Of a DNA stretch of 64,000 bases, positions 31,633-43,229 are shown in pieces (within the stretch, counting starts at the first letter, position 1; each line of letters starts with the position of its first letter). The position numbers were made by a program, and so were the translations under genes. This DNA comes from Acheta domesticus. Lineage: Eukaryota; Arthropoda; Insecta; Orthoptera; Gryllidae. The DNA lies in the NCBI GenBank assembly GCA_031308135.1, contig JAHLJT010009436.1:162561683-162625682 (forward strand). Direction: 5' to 3'. Under the pieces are notes generated by a model. The model was not told where the DNA came from, did not search any database, and saw only the letters and a list, made by a program, of their open reading frames with translations.

Positions 31633-33839
31633 GGAATTTATCTGTAAGGAAGGAATTCTGTTCTGTAGGGAAGTAAGGTGAATGTAAAAATATTTCTTGT
31701 TATGAGAAAAATGTTTTAATTAAGCACTTAAAAGTTGGAAAATTATCAATGAGGGATTCTGTAATACAAAGTACTCAAGGGGCCAACCTTAGCGTGAGCA
31801 AATATAAATTGAAAAAACAACAACAACAAAACAACAACAGAACAATTACTGTTACGTCATGTTTGTAGAACTTAGCCTCCCCAAAACTGTTATTACGAAC
31901 TATCAATTGAGTAACTTGAATGAAACCTGCATATTTTCTTCATCATTCTCGTCATTTTGTAGTGAGTTGCTTCTACTGCTCGGCACTGTCGGCTTCTGAC
32001 TTTTTAATCTGGATGGTTTTCATGCCGGCTGAGGAGAAAAGTTCTGTAGGTGGGGGGGGGGACTGCGTTGGTCTGCGGTGAGATCCGCCAATGTGGGTCA
32101 TTTTTTATTTACGACCTCTCACAGGAATCTATCTCGTTGAACTGGCAGTGAAACTCTAAAATAAACTTTGCCGTCGAGTTCAAAATTTAACTGCTTTTGA
32201 ATGTGTCATTCCCGAACTGTGTTTCTGATGCTAAACGTAAGTTCATACCGATGTTCAATAGTCACTGCCTCCAAAAGGATGGCCAAATCCTCTCTGTACT
32301 TTATTACCAAATTTTTATAGTTAAATTCTAATTTCTGTCATCCTTAAGATATTACAATCCATAGTTTTATTGTGGCAAACCAAAAGAAAGCGCTCCCGTC
32401 ACGAAATAAAGATTGCGAGTGCAAACAAAATACTAGATTTTTATGACAAAAAAATAAAATGATACATTACGTTCGGAACTAAAATGTGAAATGTCAGACC
32501 TCCTAAATTATTTATTGAAACTTAATAATTATTATCGACTTCACATTGATAGTTTTATATAAAACGAGGTTAATAAGAAATAAAATGATTTAATAAACTG
32601 TTTTGAAAACTTTAATAATATGTTCAACAAAGTCATTAGAAATATTAAATAAAGAGCACAATCAAACCACCGATTAATCTACACACAATCCACAATAATG
32701 CATTTAGCACAAATGTATAATGATTAAATATAGTTTTATATATATCTGACACTGATCCTAATATTTAGGTGATCAACTGGTGATTAATTTATTTACGATA
32801 TAACGTCGACCCTACTTGAATGTAGCTGTGTCTGTAAGTGTCTTTCTCACCGTGTAGCCAGTGTTCGCGTGTATTTAGACGGTGTCACGATACACGACAA
32901 CTGCTCACGATGAGATGCACTAACGAGATAGTTGCAATTTATTACCGGGAGTGAGCACCGTGGACTTGACTTGGACTACTTATTACCCGACGTTCTTGAT
33001 GAAAAGCGAGTGTGTATCAGATCTTTTAAGCCTCGCAGCCAACGCGTTATACTGCTAGTAAAGGGAGAACGAGCAAGCTCGTTAATGATGCAAAAGTTTA
33101 TGATACACTCCAAGTTCGTCGAGATAAGTCATGAAACATAGAGGCTGTTTTGTTTAATTAAACCGCGTAAGAATAGAACATAGGTTGAATTCACGTTTGT
33201 TAAAATCATAACGGATTTTGTACTAATGTTCGGTAATAATTTAACACGTTTGATAATATGTACTTTTTAATTTGCAATAATATTTGTTTTAGTCTGCCAC
33301 TACTAAAAGCGGTGATTTTTAGACCATGCACAGTGTATTAAAAGTTCAATTTTTGGCACTAGTACTTAAAGTGAGACGATACTCAAATGTTCAGATAAAA
33401 CTGTGGATGCCACGAAGACAATAAAATTCTTTCGTCTGACCGTTTCAGCTACTACTTAAGTTAATGTAACATAGTAGCCTACATAAGTAAATGATTTGTA
33501 TACTTGAATCAAAATAAAAGGGAAGTTGGTATTTCTGTTTACAAATAGTATATGCAATTCGTGATAAAGTGATTTTTATTTTGCTCTTAGGATTGCGCCT
33601 ATCGGCGTCATGACGCAAACTTCTCTACTCGCAATATAAAATTACACTTTTACCACTCGTACTATAAATTACTATTTAAAAATTGAAAAATGCCTTGGAC
33701 AATTGTTCTCATTTCTGTGAAAGGTAAAGCGGGCATTATAAAACGACCAAAAATAAATAAAAATAAGAAATATGGAGACATAAAAATAAATATATAAAAA
33801 ATATTTTAGACGAAATGTTTACTGTTATGCACAACTGCG
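31633..33839. other. AT-rich sequence; nothing recognised
   Basis: A short CAA-rich run at 31818-31840 and a G9 run near 32050. No coding frame above 70 codons and no repeat matched in the window. Confidence 0.5.
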
Positions 33840-34026
33840 GGAAACTACTGATCATAGCAGCCGGCCGCTAGAATTCTCCTCCAGACAGCGGCTGAATTCG
33901 ATCTAGCTGTGTAGGTAATGTCTAAAATACTGCCAGTGAGTGAAAACTTTGGGAGTGAAACCCTAGGACCTCCCGGTTAGAGGAATGGCAATGACATTAG
34001 TTGATGCACTGAACCACCTCTCCTCG
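33840..34026 (-). mobile_element. SINE family A, head half only
   Basis: On the minus strand: GAGAGGTGGTTCAGTGCATC head at about 34023-34004, B-box area CCGGGAGGTCCTAGGGTTTC (altered from GGTTCGAGTCC), then the GGAGGAGAATTCTAGCGGCC module. It ends at GATCAGTAGTTTC near 33840. The 3' module and tail are missing, which is unusual because retrotransposed SINEs normally lose the 5' end. Later deletion is likely. Confidence 0.7.
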
Positions 34027-34124
34027 GTACCCAGTCAACAAACGTCACATTCGTTCGATCTAATCGTCCAACCTAGTTAATTCTATCAAACAGAACGGTC
34101 TCCTGGCAGCCTCCCTCGCCGCTA

Positions 34125-34500
34125 ATAAAGTACATAGGTGTCCTTGATCGACGACTCACCTGGTAATCCCATATCAAACACATTCGACAAGAAAGCTTAC
34201 GATAAAGTAGTTCATCTCTACCCTTCACTCACAGAGCTTCCCTTCTGAAACTACGTATCATCCTCGGCCGTCCTCCACAAATCATTATCAACTCAACCCT
34301 TTCTTACGCTTCCCAAATTTGGTCCGCCGCACCTCCATCCACACCTCCGTCAATTTCAGAGATTGCATCATAAATTTATCAGGAAAATAACCAATGCACT
34401 CCGGTTTGTACGCAGCTCACAAATTTACGGAGACCTCGGCATCTTTATAAAACGCATTAATCCATGAACTTAGCTCGGATTTCTTCCGGAGCCACCATCT
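34125..34500 (+). pseudogene. Jockey-like LINE reverse transcriptase remnant (C-terminal part)
   Basis: The frame from 34125 reads IKYIGVLDRRLTW, then HIKHIRQESL, SLLKLRIILGRPP, STLSYASQIWSAA and, after a shift near 34350, QFQRLHHKFIRKITNAL, RFVRSSQIYGDLGI. This is the ordered signature of the region after the YxDD motif in jockey/I-type non-LTR reverse transcriptases (K-Y-L-G-V-x-x-D-x-x-L-T-W ... Y-A-S-P-x-W ... R-x-x-x-x-x-R-x-x-x-x-x-x-D-L-G-I). Stops interrupt it near 34164 and 34231 and the frame shifts. The endonuclease and catalytic palm are absent. The copy ends in a TA microsatellite. Similarity was judged by eye. Confidence 0.75.
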
Positions 34501-34503
34501 ACC

Positions 34504-34505
<2 letters not shown>

Positions 34506-34555
<50 letters not shown>
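34506..34555. repeat. (AT)n microsatellite
   Basis: An uninterrupted AT run of about 50 bases directly at the end of the LINE remnant. Confidence 0.95.
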
Positions 34556-34557
<2 letters not shown>

Positions 34558-35205
34558 TCCGTTCCACCTCGAAGAACCTCTCCTCTTCTCAAGAACACTC
34601 AAAACCTTCCCCTGAGATCACGAAACTATGCAACAGTTTGTCTTCTTAAACCCTAGCGCCCCGGAGCACCTCTGCTTTTATATGTTCACCATTTCCCTAC
34701 CACCGACTGAAGCCCTACAAACCCCATATTCGCAGTGCCCCAATCCTGCTGTGTTGTTGCATAACTCTCTAACTAACCAACGGAAGCTGCACAAGAGTAC
34801 TTTTCAAGGAAATCCAGATTGTACAGAAATAATCACTCTAGGCCTAATCGATCCGTGATCCTTATCTGAGGGACGTTAGATATTAGCATTTGAAAGAATT
34901 CTGCTAAAAAGAAAGAACAGTGGAAAGGAGGGGATAACTTCGGAAGGTGTAATATCAACATTTACATGCTATAGGACGTGAATGCATCCAGCACAAGTTA
35001 AACAAAAACGTTAGAGACAATTATTTTCTAGGAACTGGTTGAAAATAATGATTAGTCGCATACATTGCATAGTGTGGCGTCATGGGTATTCAAAGCGAAC
35101 AGACACAGAGCTTACATATATACAGTTATATTTACAAACAAATATGTTCAGTTAAATGGTTACATTTAATACAATAGCTCTGATATACCTTCTACTACCC
35201 CCTAA
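34556..35205. other. No gene recognised
   Basis: Mixed composition. May include further decayed LINE sequence just after the microsatellite, but I cannot follow a frame. Confidence 0.4.
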
Positions 35206-35525
35206 TCGCGGGAGCGATCCCAAATCCGATTGAGAATCGGTTTAAACTAGTGGCACTCGCCACTCGTTAATTCGAAGCGCGCACAAAGCCCAGCTTCCGT
35301 GACCGGATGTCACACTAGGACACTCAGTCCTTACAGGCGCATCAATCCGTGATGTGCCTTGATTGCAGGAGCGATCTTAACTGATTGATGTGTGAGTGGT
35401 GGATCTCAACTCACTCGCAGCTCACATCGGAGCTCGCACACAGCATCACCCCTACGTGACCGCAGTCACATCTGGGGCACAAAGATCCTGCAGGCGCGTC
35501 AACACATGACTTGCCTCACGAGCCC
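35206..35525 (+). repeat. Two diverged direct repeats, ~160-bp unit
   Basis: GGGAGCGATC (35210) and AGGAGCGATC (35368) open two units that share a CACTCGC or ACTCGCAGCTC block, a GCGCGCACA or CTCGCACACAGC block, GTGACCG, GTCACA and CAGGCGC(A/G)TCAA blocks in the same order. Function and origin are unknown. Confidence 0.55.
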
Positions 35526-36467
35526 TGCTCGCCGCCGCACCGCCCTGGCGCAAAGTTGTGCATGAGCACGAGGTCCTCACTTCTCTAGAACCCGCGCATT
35601 CCTTCGTCTACACTCTTATATACTGGAGGCTCACGTAACCTTCTCCTACGTCAAGCGCCTCCCCCGCCCCGCCTCTAGAATGGTCTGCCCTTTGTTCAGT
35701 CTTTGGGTGCTTTCTCTAGGGCACCTTTCTCTTCCTGCTTGGCTAGGTAATTTCCTGTTGGTAATCCCTTTCCGCCCATACCCAAATAGGCTACCACGAT
35801 GTTGGCTTGCCAATACGTTACAATAGCATATTACATCATTTATTGGTATGACAGTCGTTTGAGATTTACGAGCCCTCTCCATATGACGCATTAAAATAAG
35901 TGATTCGGTCTAGAAACTCAAGGATTAATTGTGACTGAAATGGTATTATTATTTTCTAAAAATCTGAGAAAAATCTTGGAAAAATTTTGCAATCAGAACT
36001 TGATGTCTTTTTACTAATCTTGATATATAAAACTGTATCGTCCTGTTAATTCGAAAATAGCTTGAGTAGCTTCAAAAGTATTAAATTTGTGATAAAATGG
36101 AGAACTAAAGAGGTTACATAATATTTTGCATTCAGATCTGCTTTAAGAGGAATAATAAAATCAACCGCATCAATATTCAATGCAAAGAATAAGCTATTGC
36201 ATTGAGGAAAAACATGGTTTTACTGTCTCTCAGTAGTAAAAATTGAGAATCAAATTTCCTTTTCTTCAATAAAAGCACAGATCTGTAAGTACGGGCCACC
36301 TTTAATGGACCGTTTTATTATTGTTCCTTGCTAATACCTCTTCTTTAGTGGTAATTAATGAAATATAAAAATAACTGCTCCTTTTTCGATTCTCAACTTC
36401 CTGAACTATTTTCGTGCATTAGTCAAAGATAGCGGCCACAACCTAATTTTTTTTCCCTGTTAACGTC
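35526..36467. other. No gene recognised up to the gap
   Basis: GC-richer to 35900, then AT-rich. Nothing else supported. Confidence 0.5.
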
Positions 36468-37467
36468 NNNNNNNNNNNNNNNNNNNNNNNNNNNNNNNNN
36501 NNNNNNNNNNNNNNNNNNNNNNNNNNNNNNNNNNNNNNNNNNNNNNNNNNNNNNNNNNNNNNNNNNNNNNNNNNNNNNNNNNNNNNNNNNNNNNNNNNNN
36601 NNNNNNNNNNNNNNNNNNNNNNNNNNNNNNNNNNNNNNNNNNNNNNNNNNNNNNNNNNNNNNNNNNNNNNNNNNNNNNNNNNNNNNNNNNNNNNNNNNNN
36701 NNNNNNNNNNNNNNNNNNNNNNNNNNNNNNNNNNNNNNNNNNNNNNNNNNNNNNNNNNNNNNNNNNNNNNNNNNNNNNNNNNNNNNNNNNNNNNNNNNNN
36801 NNNNNNNNNNNNNNNNNNNNNNNNNNNNNNNNNNNNNNNNNNNNNNNNNNNNNNNNNNNNNNNNNNNNNNNNNNNNNNNNNNNNNNNNNNNNNNNNNNNN
36901 NNNNNNNNNNNNNNNNNNNNNNNNNNNNNNNNNNNNNNNNNNNNNNNNNNNNNNNNNNNNNNNNNNNNNNNNNNNNNNNNNNNNNNNNNNNNNNNNNNNN
37001 NNNNNNNNNNNNNNNNNNNNNNNNNNNNNNNNNNNNNNNNNNNNNNNNNNNNNNNNNNNNNNNNNNNNNNNNNNNNNNNNNNNNNNNNNNNNNNNNNNNN
37101 NNNNNNNNNNNNNNNNNNNNNNNNNNNNNNNNNNNNNNNNNNNNNNNNNNNNNNNNNNNNNNNNNNNNNNNNNNNNNNNNNNNNNNNNNNNNNNNNNNNN
37201 NNNNNNNNNNNNNNNNNNNNNNNNNNNNNNNNNNNNNNNNNNNNNNNNNNNNNNNNNNNNNNNNNNNNNNNNNNNNNNNNNNNNNNNNNNNNNNNNNNNN
37301 NNNNNNNNNNNNNNNNNNNNNNNNNNNNNNNNNNNNNNNNNNNNNNNNNNNNNNNNNNNNNNNNNNNNNNNNNNNNNNNNNNNNNNNNNNNNNNNNNNNN
37401 NNNNNNNNNNNNNNNNNNNNNNNNNNNNNNNNNNNNNNNNNNNNNNNNNNNNNNNNNNNNNNNNNNN
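36468..37467. other. Assembly gap of exactly 1000 N
   Basis: A round-number gap, so the real distance is probably unknown. The 388-codon minus-strand frame that spans it is meaningless. Confidence 0.99.
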
Positions 37468-37613
37468 CTACAATAATGAAGATAAAGATTTTTTTTCCTA
37501 AATAAATCTGTTCCTTATAGGGAGAAATGAATAGGACTTTACAATTTTCCAAACTTTGAGTACTTCTTGCATAATCGGAGGTGAGAAATACGTTCTGTTC
37601 TAGCACCACTAGT
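37468..37613 (-). mobile_element. 5' end of a relative of the dispersed element, cut by the gap
   Basis: On the minus strand ACTAGTGGTGCTAGAACAG (37613 leftwards) shares the family terminus, then continues with text related to the copy at 48565-48982 (GGAACAGATTT, AATCT-T-TTTTC) instead of the CAGAATGGCACAGACTTTCC type. The rest is inside the 1000-N gap. Confidence 0.6.
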
Positions 37614-38224
37614 TATTAATATACGCCGATTCCGATACTGTTGTAACACCCCAAAATGGAGGTTACAACTCGCAGTGAAGGAGGTTCTGAACTATTGCTG
37701 AGGTGGAGTATAAATAAATTTCTGGGCAAACGCTGGTTTACTCAGTTAGTCTCATTATATTTTGGAATTGCGGAACAGATATTTACTAGGTGGCTACACA
37801 TTGTCTAAACGTACTATTCATCAATAGCCGCTCATGCACTATGCTGTCAAAGCCTCGAAACGCATGACCTGTCACATTATGACACTGACGCAAAACAAAA
37901 TGACTCTCTCACCGTTATTTCTTTGGAATTCATTAAGGATTTCAGGAACAACTCTAAAAGATATGTTTACTGTAAATCTCTCTAGTTGCACCTGAAACAT
38001 GTAATAAATAGTGAGATTGCGGCAGGCTCCACCTACGTGTTTGCTGTCGTTTCTACACATCATTACAATTTTCAAGAATCATAATGTGGAGTAAAACACA
38101 CAAACGTCACAGAACAAACAATTCAAAATGTTCTGGAAACAATGGAATATTCTGTCGATATATTTCCTAGTGACGCTCTACACGGTGCCGCAAGGTAGTT
38201 CCGGGTACATTTGCTAGGTGTCTC
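37614..38224. other. AT-rich sequence; nothing recognised
   Basis: No supported frame or repeat. Confidence 0.5.
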
Positions 38225-38900
38225 GTAACGGAGCAAGCGCTCGTTCCGCCATGTCTCGTCTTATCTCCATTCGCCTCGTCTGGTCACGGTTCCCCTCATC
38301 AGTTATCGACACGCCTCATCAGGTGTCAGTGTGACTTATCAGATCCACCTCCTCAGATCTCGACGCCTCCTCTGGTCTCGATCTGCCTAGTCGGTTCTCT
38401 ATACGTCTCGTTGGGTCTCTGTAGGCCTCGTTGGATCTCCATTTGCCTCGTTGGGTCTCTATACTCCTCGTCATGTCTCGACCAGCCTCGTCTCGGCCCA
38501 TCTAAACCCTTCTCAATTCGTCTCGACACGCCTCTCCTTGACTCATTTCTACCCGCATCATCATATTTCGGGTCGCCTCATCCCATCTTGATCCGCGTTG
38601 TCTCATCTCATCTCGCCCCTCCTCGTCGCGTCTCATGTCACTCCTCATCTCGTCTCATCTCGACCCTCTCCATCTCGTCTCATTTCATGTTGATCCACCT
38701 TTCCCATCTCATCTCACCTCATCTCAAAGTTTCCTCGTGTCATCTCCACCCGCGTCGTCTCATGTCTCGACCCGCCTCGTTTCGTTTCGACCTGGTTTGC
38801 CTCGTGTCGCCTCGCCTCTTCTCGACCCGCCTAGCCTCGTCTCGACCGCATCTGACGTGCCATGACACGTCTAGTTCCCCTTGACTCATTGCGATCCACC
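38225..38900. repeat. Degenerate pyrimidine-rich array (CTCGTCTCGACCCGC-type)
   Basis: Short variable units around CCTCGTCTCG, ATCTCGTCTCATCTCGACC and GACCCGCCTCGT fill about 670 bases with no strict period (roughly 15-25 bases). The strand is purine-poor, producing a 157-codon shadow frame at 38411-38884. The vocabulary is similar to the 20-bp array at 5690-5925, but units cannot be aligned. Confidence 0.7.
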
Positions 38901-39127
38901 TCGTCGGTGACCTGGCCCCCACTTGCCTCCCTCCCGTACCTTCTTACGTGATTCTGCGTCCCCTGTTATCACACCTTCCACTCAGTTCTTCTTGCAATCC
39001 ATCCAGCTCATTCTACGATTTTTCCCACGCTTTTCCCGTCTTCCGCTCCCACCTGGTCATGCTCCACGTACATGCCGAACGACTCACCCTAGCTCACCGC
39101 TCGCCCACACCCCACCCACGCCACATT
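38901..39127. other. Pyrimidine-rich spacer
   Basis: C/T-rich and non-repetitive. Ends with CCACAT (39121-39126), the left target duplication of the foldback element. Confidence 0.5.
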
Positions 39128-39750
39128 CAGCCATCTAAAGCGAGCAGCGCCCAAATCAATCTCAACCAAACCAATATCCAAAATTTTAGGCTAATTAAAT
39201 GCTCTATTCCCGAATTTTAGGCTCCCAAAAATCGTGGGCGCTGCTATCTTCAGACTAAAGCTAGCAGCGCCCACCAGAATCATTCTCACAATCAATTCAA
39301 AAAATCTAAATCCCTTCCCAAAATTTAAGAAAGCCCTGATTTTTGGAATATAAACTCAGGGATAATTTTTTTTCGAAGAGCCTAAAATTAGTCTAAAACT
39401 TTTGGGAAGGGTTTCAGATTTTTCTTAAGGTTTTTTGATTTTGGTGTTTATTCGCCCGTAAGAATCAATGTTAATTGTTTCTCTTTGTACAGCCCTGATT
39501 TTTGGAATATAAACGCGGAGATAATTTTTCTAAGAGCATAAAATATTTTTAACTTTTGGGAAATGGTTTCAGATTTTGAATTGATTTTGAGATAGATTCT
39601 GGGTTTAGTCTAAAGCTAGAAGCGCGCACGATTTTGGGAAATCCAGAGGAGCCTAAAATTCGGGAATAGAGCATTTTAATTAACCTAAAATTAGCCTAAA
39701 ATTTTGGATATGGTTTGGTTGAGATTGGTGCTGCTAGCTTTAGATGGCTG
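39128..39750 (+). mobile_element. Foldback MITE (623 bp) with CCACAT target duplication
   Basis: Perfect 14-bp ends CAGCCATCTAAAGC and GCTTTAGATGGCTG. The arms continue inward for about 200 bases with small gaps (CTCAACCAAACCA, TATCCAAAATTTTAGGCTAA, ATGCTCTATTCCCGAATTTT in the left arm are mirrored on the right). The centre repeats CCCTGATTTTTGGAATATAA at 39335 and 39493. Flanking CCACAT at 39121-39126 and 39751-39756 is a target duplication of 6 bases, offset by one T on the left. Ends starting CAG are hAT-like, but 8 matching flank bases are not seen. It has no coding capacity. Confidence 0.8.
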
Positions 39751-39756
39751 CCACAT

Positions 39757-40085
39757 CCCACCCCTTTTCCGCCCCTACGGCCACCCCCTTCCCCTGTCAC
39801 ACGCCCGCCTTCTCCTCCCTCGGCGCCTCGTCCAACGCGCGGTGTCTCCTTCGAGCCGTCGCGAATCGGCGGAGTTCATTCGTTGGCCGCTCGACTACAT
39901 CTAGTGCTTTCCCGTCGCCCGCTCCGAGGCAATCTAACGAGATTCCTTTGCGGCGGCGCTCCCATCCCGCCCTTCTTTCGCAGCCGCGCGCGCTCTCCGC
40001 TTCGCGGGATTCCTAGACAAAGAGCTACTCGCATCGCCGCTGCACGTGCGAGGTTTAAGTGGAATTGAGGACAAGGGCGGGGCAG
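39757..40085. promoter_or_regulatory. CpG-rich islet
   Basis: GC-rich and CpG-dense (TCCAACGCGCGGTG, GTCGCGAATCGGCGG, TTCGCAGCCGCGCGCG), interrupted on its left by the 623-bp foldback element. Shadow frames run on both strands (39715-40068 and 39876-40115). Regulatory role is only a guess. Confidence 0.25.
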
Positions 40086-40664
40086 AGAGGACGACTTGAA
40101 TTTTGCCTGATTCAAATTCCAATTTGTGAACTTGATTCTTTCCTTGAATGCAAAATTAAAACCTCATAAGATGTAATTGTGATCTTATTGATAGTTATAC
40201 AAATTAATGACTTTCGACATATTTAATTTATTATAGTTACATATTGTACTAAATTTATTTATTAATGCGGAAATGAAATGAGGGAAAATTATTTTAAAAT
40301 TGGGACTAATGGAGACGTCGTTGAGAAAGCAGTTTTAGTTGAGGACGGCCAAGTGTTATTCACTGAATGATTGTTTAGCGCTATTGGCTTTTAATTGTTC
40401 CACAAGAAAATTAGAGATCTTAGCAATATTTCCAGGTAACTCAAAAGTAATAGCGAAAACATATTGCATTCATTCAAAATGTAGCATAATTGTTTACGAC
40501 CAAGAGACTTCACAGGTCCCAGTTTTTGACGGTTTAAGACATAATGTAACGTCAGTCTACAGTCACCTAAATGAAAGATTTTATAGAAGTGATGGTTCAA
40601 GAAATGTGTTAAAGAAATAAAAGGAGTTTAAAAATAATTAGATGAGAAACAAAAAAAAAAAGAT
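40086..40664. other. AT-rich sequence; nothing recognised
   Basis: A 93-codon frame at 40339-40620 has no domain that I recognise. Its codon composition is more protein-like than most here, but it has no splice context or duplicated copy. Confidence 0.4.
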
Positions 40665-40870
40665 GTCCGCCCCCCGTGGCCAAGATCGTTAAGCGATCTC
40701 GGACGTAAGGGTCGCGGCTTCGAGTCCCGCCTCGGTCAAGGTTGTATGTGTTCGTCCTTTCACTCCCTATCATCACATCGTTTCATTCTCATACCATAAC
40801 GTTACATCCAATAACGGTCGCTAATGACCCAGTAGTTGATGCGCCCTTAAATGGCAATAAAAAGAAGTCG
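40665..40870 (+). mobile_element. tRNA-derived SINE (family C)
   Basis: The head GTGGCCAAGATCGTTAAGCG matches the A box of Leu/Ser-type tRNAs, and GCGGCTTCGAGTCCCGC (about 40715-40731) carries a B box with a T arm that has one mismatch. The body is non-tRNA (GTATGTGTTCGTCCTTTCAC). The 3' end CCAGTAGTTGATGCGCCC, then TTAAATGGCAATAAAAAG, shares the AGTTGA(T/C)GCGCCC motif with family A tails, which suggests a common LINE partner. Total about 205 bp. Confidence 0.7.
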
Positions 40871-41469
40871 AATCTCGTCTCAGAATTCGGCTGAATTCTC
40901 AAATCGGGCTTTGAGACGGAAGAATAAAAGAAAGAGTGTAGGCGATAACTTAACTCACAGTATCAGGACCCCCCTCACGTAAGCATTTGAGGAGAGATGC
41001 AACAAGGATTTCATTGAGAATTTTTAACAAGAGCAATCAGAAATTGAACCAAATCAGGTATAATAACCCAGAGTACATGAATATGATCAGATTTCCCTGG
41101 AACCAAATCCTGTTGCGGAATTAACAAAAAGGCGGCGTAAGGGGGCAAGGATGAACCAGATCGACAGCCGCTAATGTCGATTGTACTGCTCCCAAAATCA
41201 AGAGCAGCCGACTCAAGCCTTGAGAGGCGGAGAGGACTGTTATGTGCATATTATGCGAAGGAGCCACTGGTATGCGAAGGTATATTCTATCATATCCATG
41301 ATCTATGTCATCATAAAGGTTCATAAAAAAATCATCTTTTGAATCTACATCATTCTCTAGGAGGAGAACAACGACAGCTCAGTTAAAAAAGGCAACAACT
41401 TCTAAAGTTTGTGATATTGTCATTTTAAAGTGTAATATTGGCCTGAAAATGTCAGTTACATGACTTAAA
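40871..41469. other. No gene recognised
   Basis: Mixed composition, no supported frame or repeat. Confidence 0.5.
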
Positions 41470-41864
41470 TTTGATTGATTGATGATTCCTGGCGCGTCAA
41501 CTGTTAAGGTAATTAGTCCCGTAAGTGTGGCGCATGTTTTATGACCGGAAGTGACGGTGATCCTCCGCCCCTGACTGGCGAGATCCGCCGCCGATCTACG
41601 TGGGCTTGGGGAGACTTTCACCAACCTGGAATCTCCCCCCAGTGTCGCACCGTCTTCGCCCGGACAAGTTCAAAGCTCCCGACTGATCTCCCGACATGGG
41701 TGGTAGTGTAGAGCAAGTGTAAATGTGTGTAAGTATAGCATAAGAATAGAACACGGAAGAGGAGGGAATGCTCACGCAGTTCGTCGCCCGCTTGTTAATG
41801 GTACTTCTCCGGCAATCGCCTGGGTTTGATCGGAGAAACTATGGAAAACCAACGATCATAGCAG
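41470..41864 (-). mobile_element. SINE family A, head-truncated, diverged
   Basis: On the minus strand it begins at CTGCTATGATCG (41864) and runs through GGTTTTCCATAGTTTCTCCG, a CTCTTCCGTGTTC block, GGGAGATCAGTCGGGAGC and a GGCGGCGGATCTCGCC module to AGTTGACGCGCCAGGAATC and an ATCA-type tail at 41470. Many substitutions compared with the copy at 15430-15996, so this is an older insertion. Confidence 0.75.
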
Positions 41865-43229
41865 AGATTTTATTCAGGTTTGAAATATTAGTTTTCAAGA
41901 ATAATTAGCTGTACTTGGAAATAATACACGCTGCCGTGTTATGATTTAAATCGTTTGATATTTTGACAAAACTGATTGAAACACTGGTTTCTTCGTTTGG
42001 CCGAAAATAGCTTGTATAGCTTGAGCATTGTTCCAATGTAATTTTTGTACACTGCCTTGAATTGTGAATGCGTAGTTCTCTGAAAAGTCTGCTACTACAA
42101 ACCGCACAAAACTAAAATATCACAAACAATATCTATAAAGCGCATTACTTGCCCCATTATTCCGCATGACCGAAAACTGCTTTTCGATGTTGTGAGCCAG
42201 TAATAAGTTATGGCTCACAATTGGTGAGTCACCCGGTATAAATAGAAGTTTCTGTCTTCCAAAATATGCTTCAGATACATTTAAAATGTACGAAAATTAA
42301 TCACTAAATAACGAAAGCAAGATTCACAAATGATAAGCGTTTATAAATGCATAGTTCGCCTAAGTCCATTAAAAGCAAAAACTAAAATGTAACTTTAACT
42401 GGTAATAACATTGGTAAATTCAAATTTACCATCAAGATTCTTCAACTACTATAAATTTCAATGTCTCCACTTCAATGTGACGACTAAAAGAAGAAAATCT
42501 GAGATGGAGTATTTGAGAAAATGAATTTTGAAAAAAATTGTAATTATTTACTTTGGCCTTAATATGGCCTTATTAATGCCGTTATAATTAGGGTTTATCA
42601 TATCAGAGTTTTAGGGTGGGATGTACTCATTAGAAATATAAGGCAAGTTGCAAAGTAAAATCAAATTTGAAGATAATTTACTAGTTTTTTAGATAATACC
42701 CCCTGAAACTCATGCAAAATATCAAATTTCAAAATTTTCAAAAGGAAGTAAAATTTAATGCCAAAAATATAATATTCAGTGTTGTTTCGTCATTCTAAAA
42801 CGATTTAAAAAGTTTCAGTCGAATCGGAAGATGGTCGGGAAATTTTGCCCGATTTGACATGGAATGACCCAACTAAGAATTTTGAGTGGCTGGCTTTCGG
42901 AAGTGGGCCGTCGTTATGTCCCATTGAACTTTTTTACTGTAACATCACGTCATGAGTATTTTGCTAGATCAGTGAAAATACATAGGAATACTCTTTTGCA
43001 GTAGTTGAAAATTGCTGGTATGCCATTTATGAGAAAAAATATTTTGTTACAGGGAGGTGGGAAACACTAATTCATATTCATTGGTGACATTTTCAGTCTG
43101 CGACACATGTTTTTCTATTCTAAACATTTAAAATTGTTTCTCACTAATGAACAAACTTCGACAATAACCGCAGTAGTACTTTACAAATCAAAACTAAGAG
43201 CCAACAGGCCACTTCCTGTCAAACTGACA
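41865..43229. other. AT-rich sequence; nothing recognised
   Basis: About 1.4 kb without a supported frame. GAATCGGAAGATGGTCGGGA near 42820 looks like repeat text, but I cannot match it in the window. Confidence 0.5.

Noticed and set aside
34183..34225. FDKKAYDKVVH, resembling reverse transcriptase motif A
   Set aside because: It is in a different frame from the strong C-terminal signature (KYIGVLDRRLTW to YGDLGI) that covers the same bases and fits the family order. Motif A could not lie after that region, so it is a coincidence of an alternative frame.
36443..37609. 388-codon minus-strand frame
   Set aside because: It spans the 1000-N gap, so nearly all of it is undefined.
40339..40620. 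93-codon frame as a coding exon
   Set aside because: No domain, no splice-site context that decides a frame, and no supporting neighbour; the frame length is not unusual for this amount of sequence.
40669..40740. Functional tRNA-Leu or tRNA-Ser gene
   Set aside because: The T arm has a mismatch, no clean anticodon arm or terminator T-run is visible, and the unit continues into a SINE body and tail.
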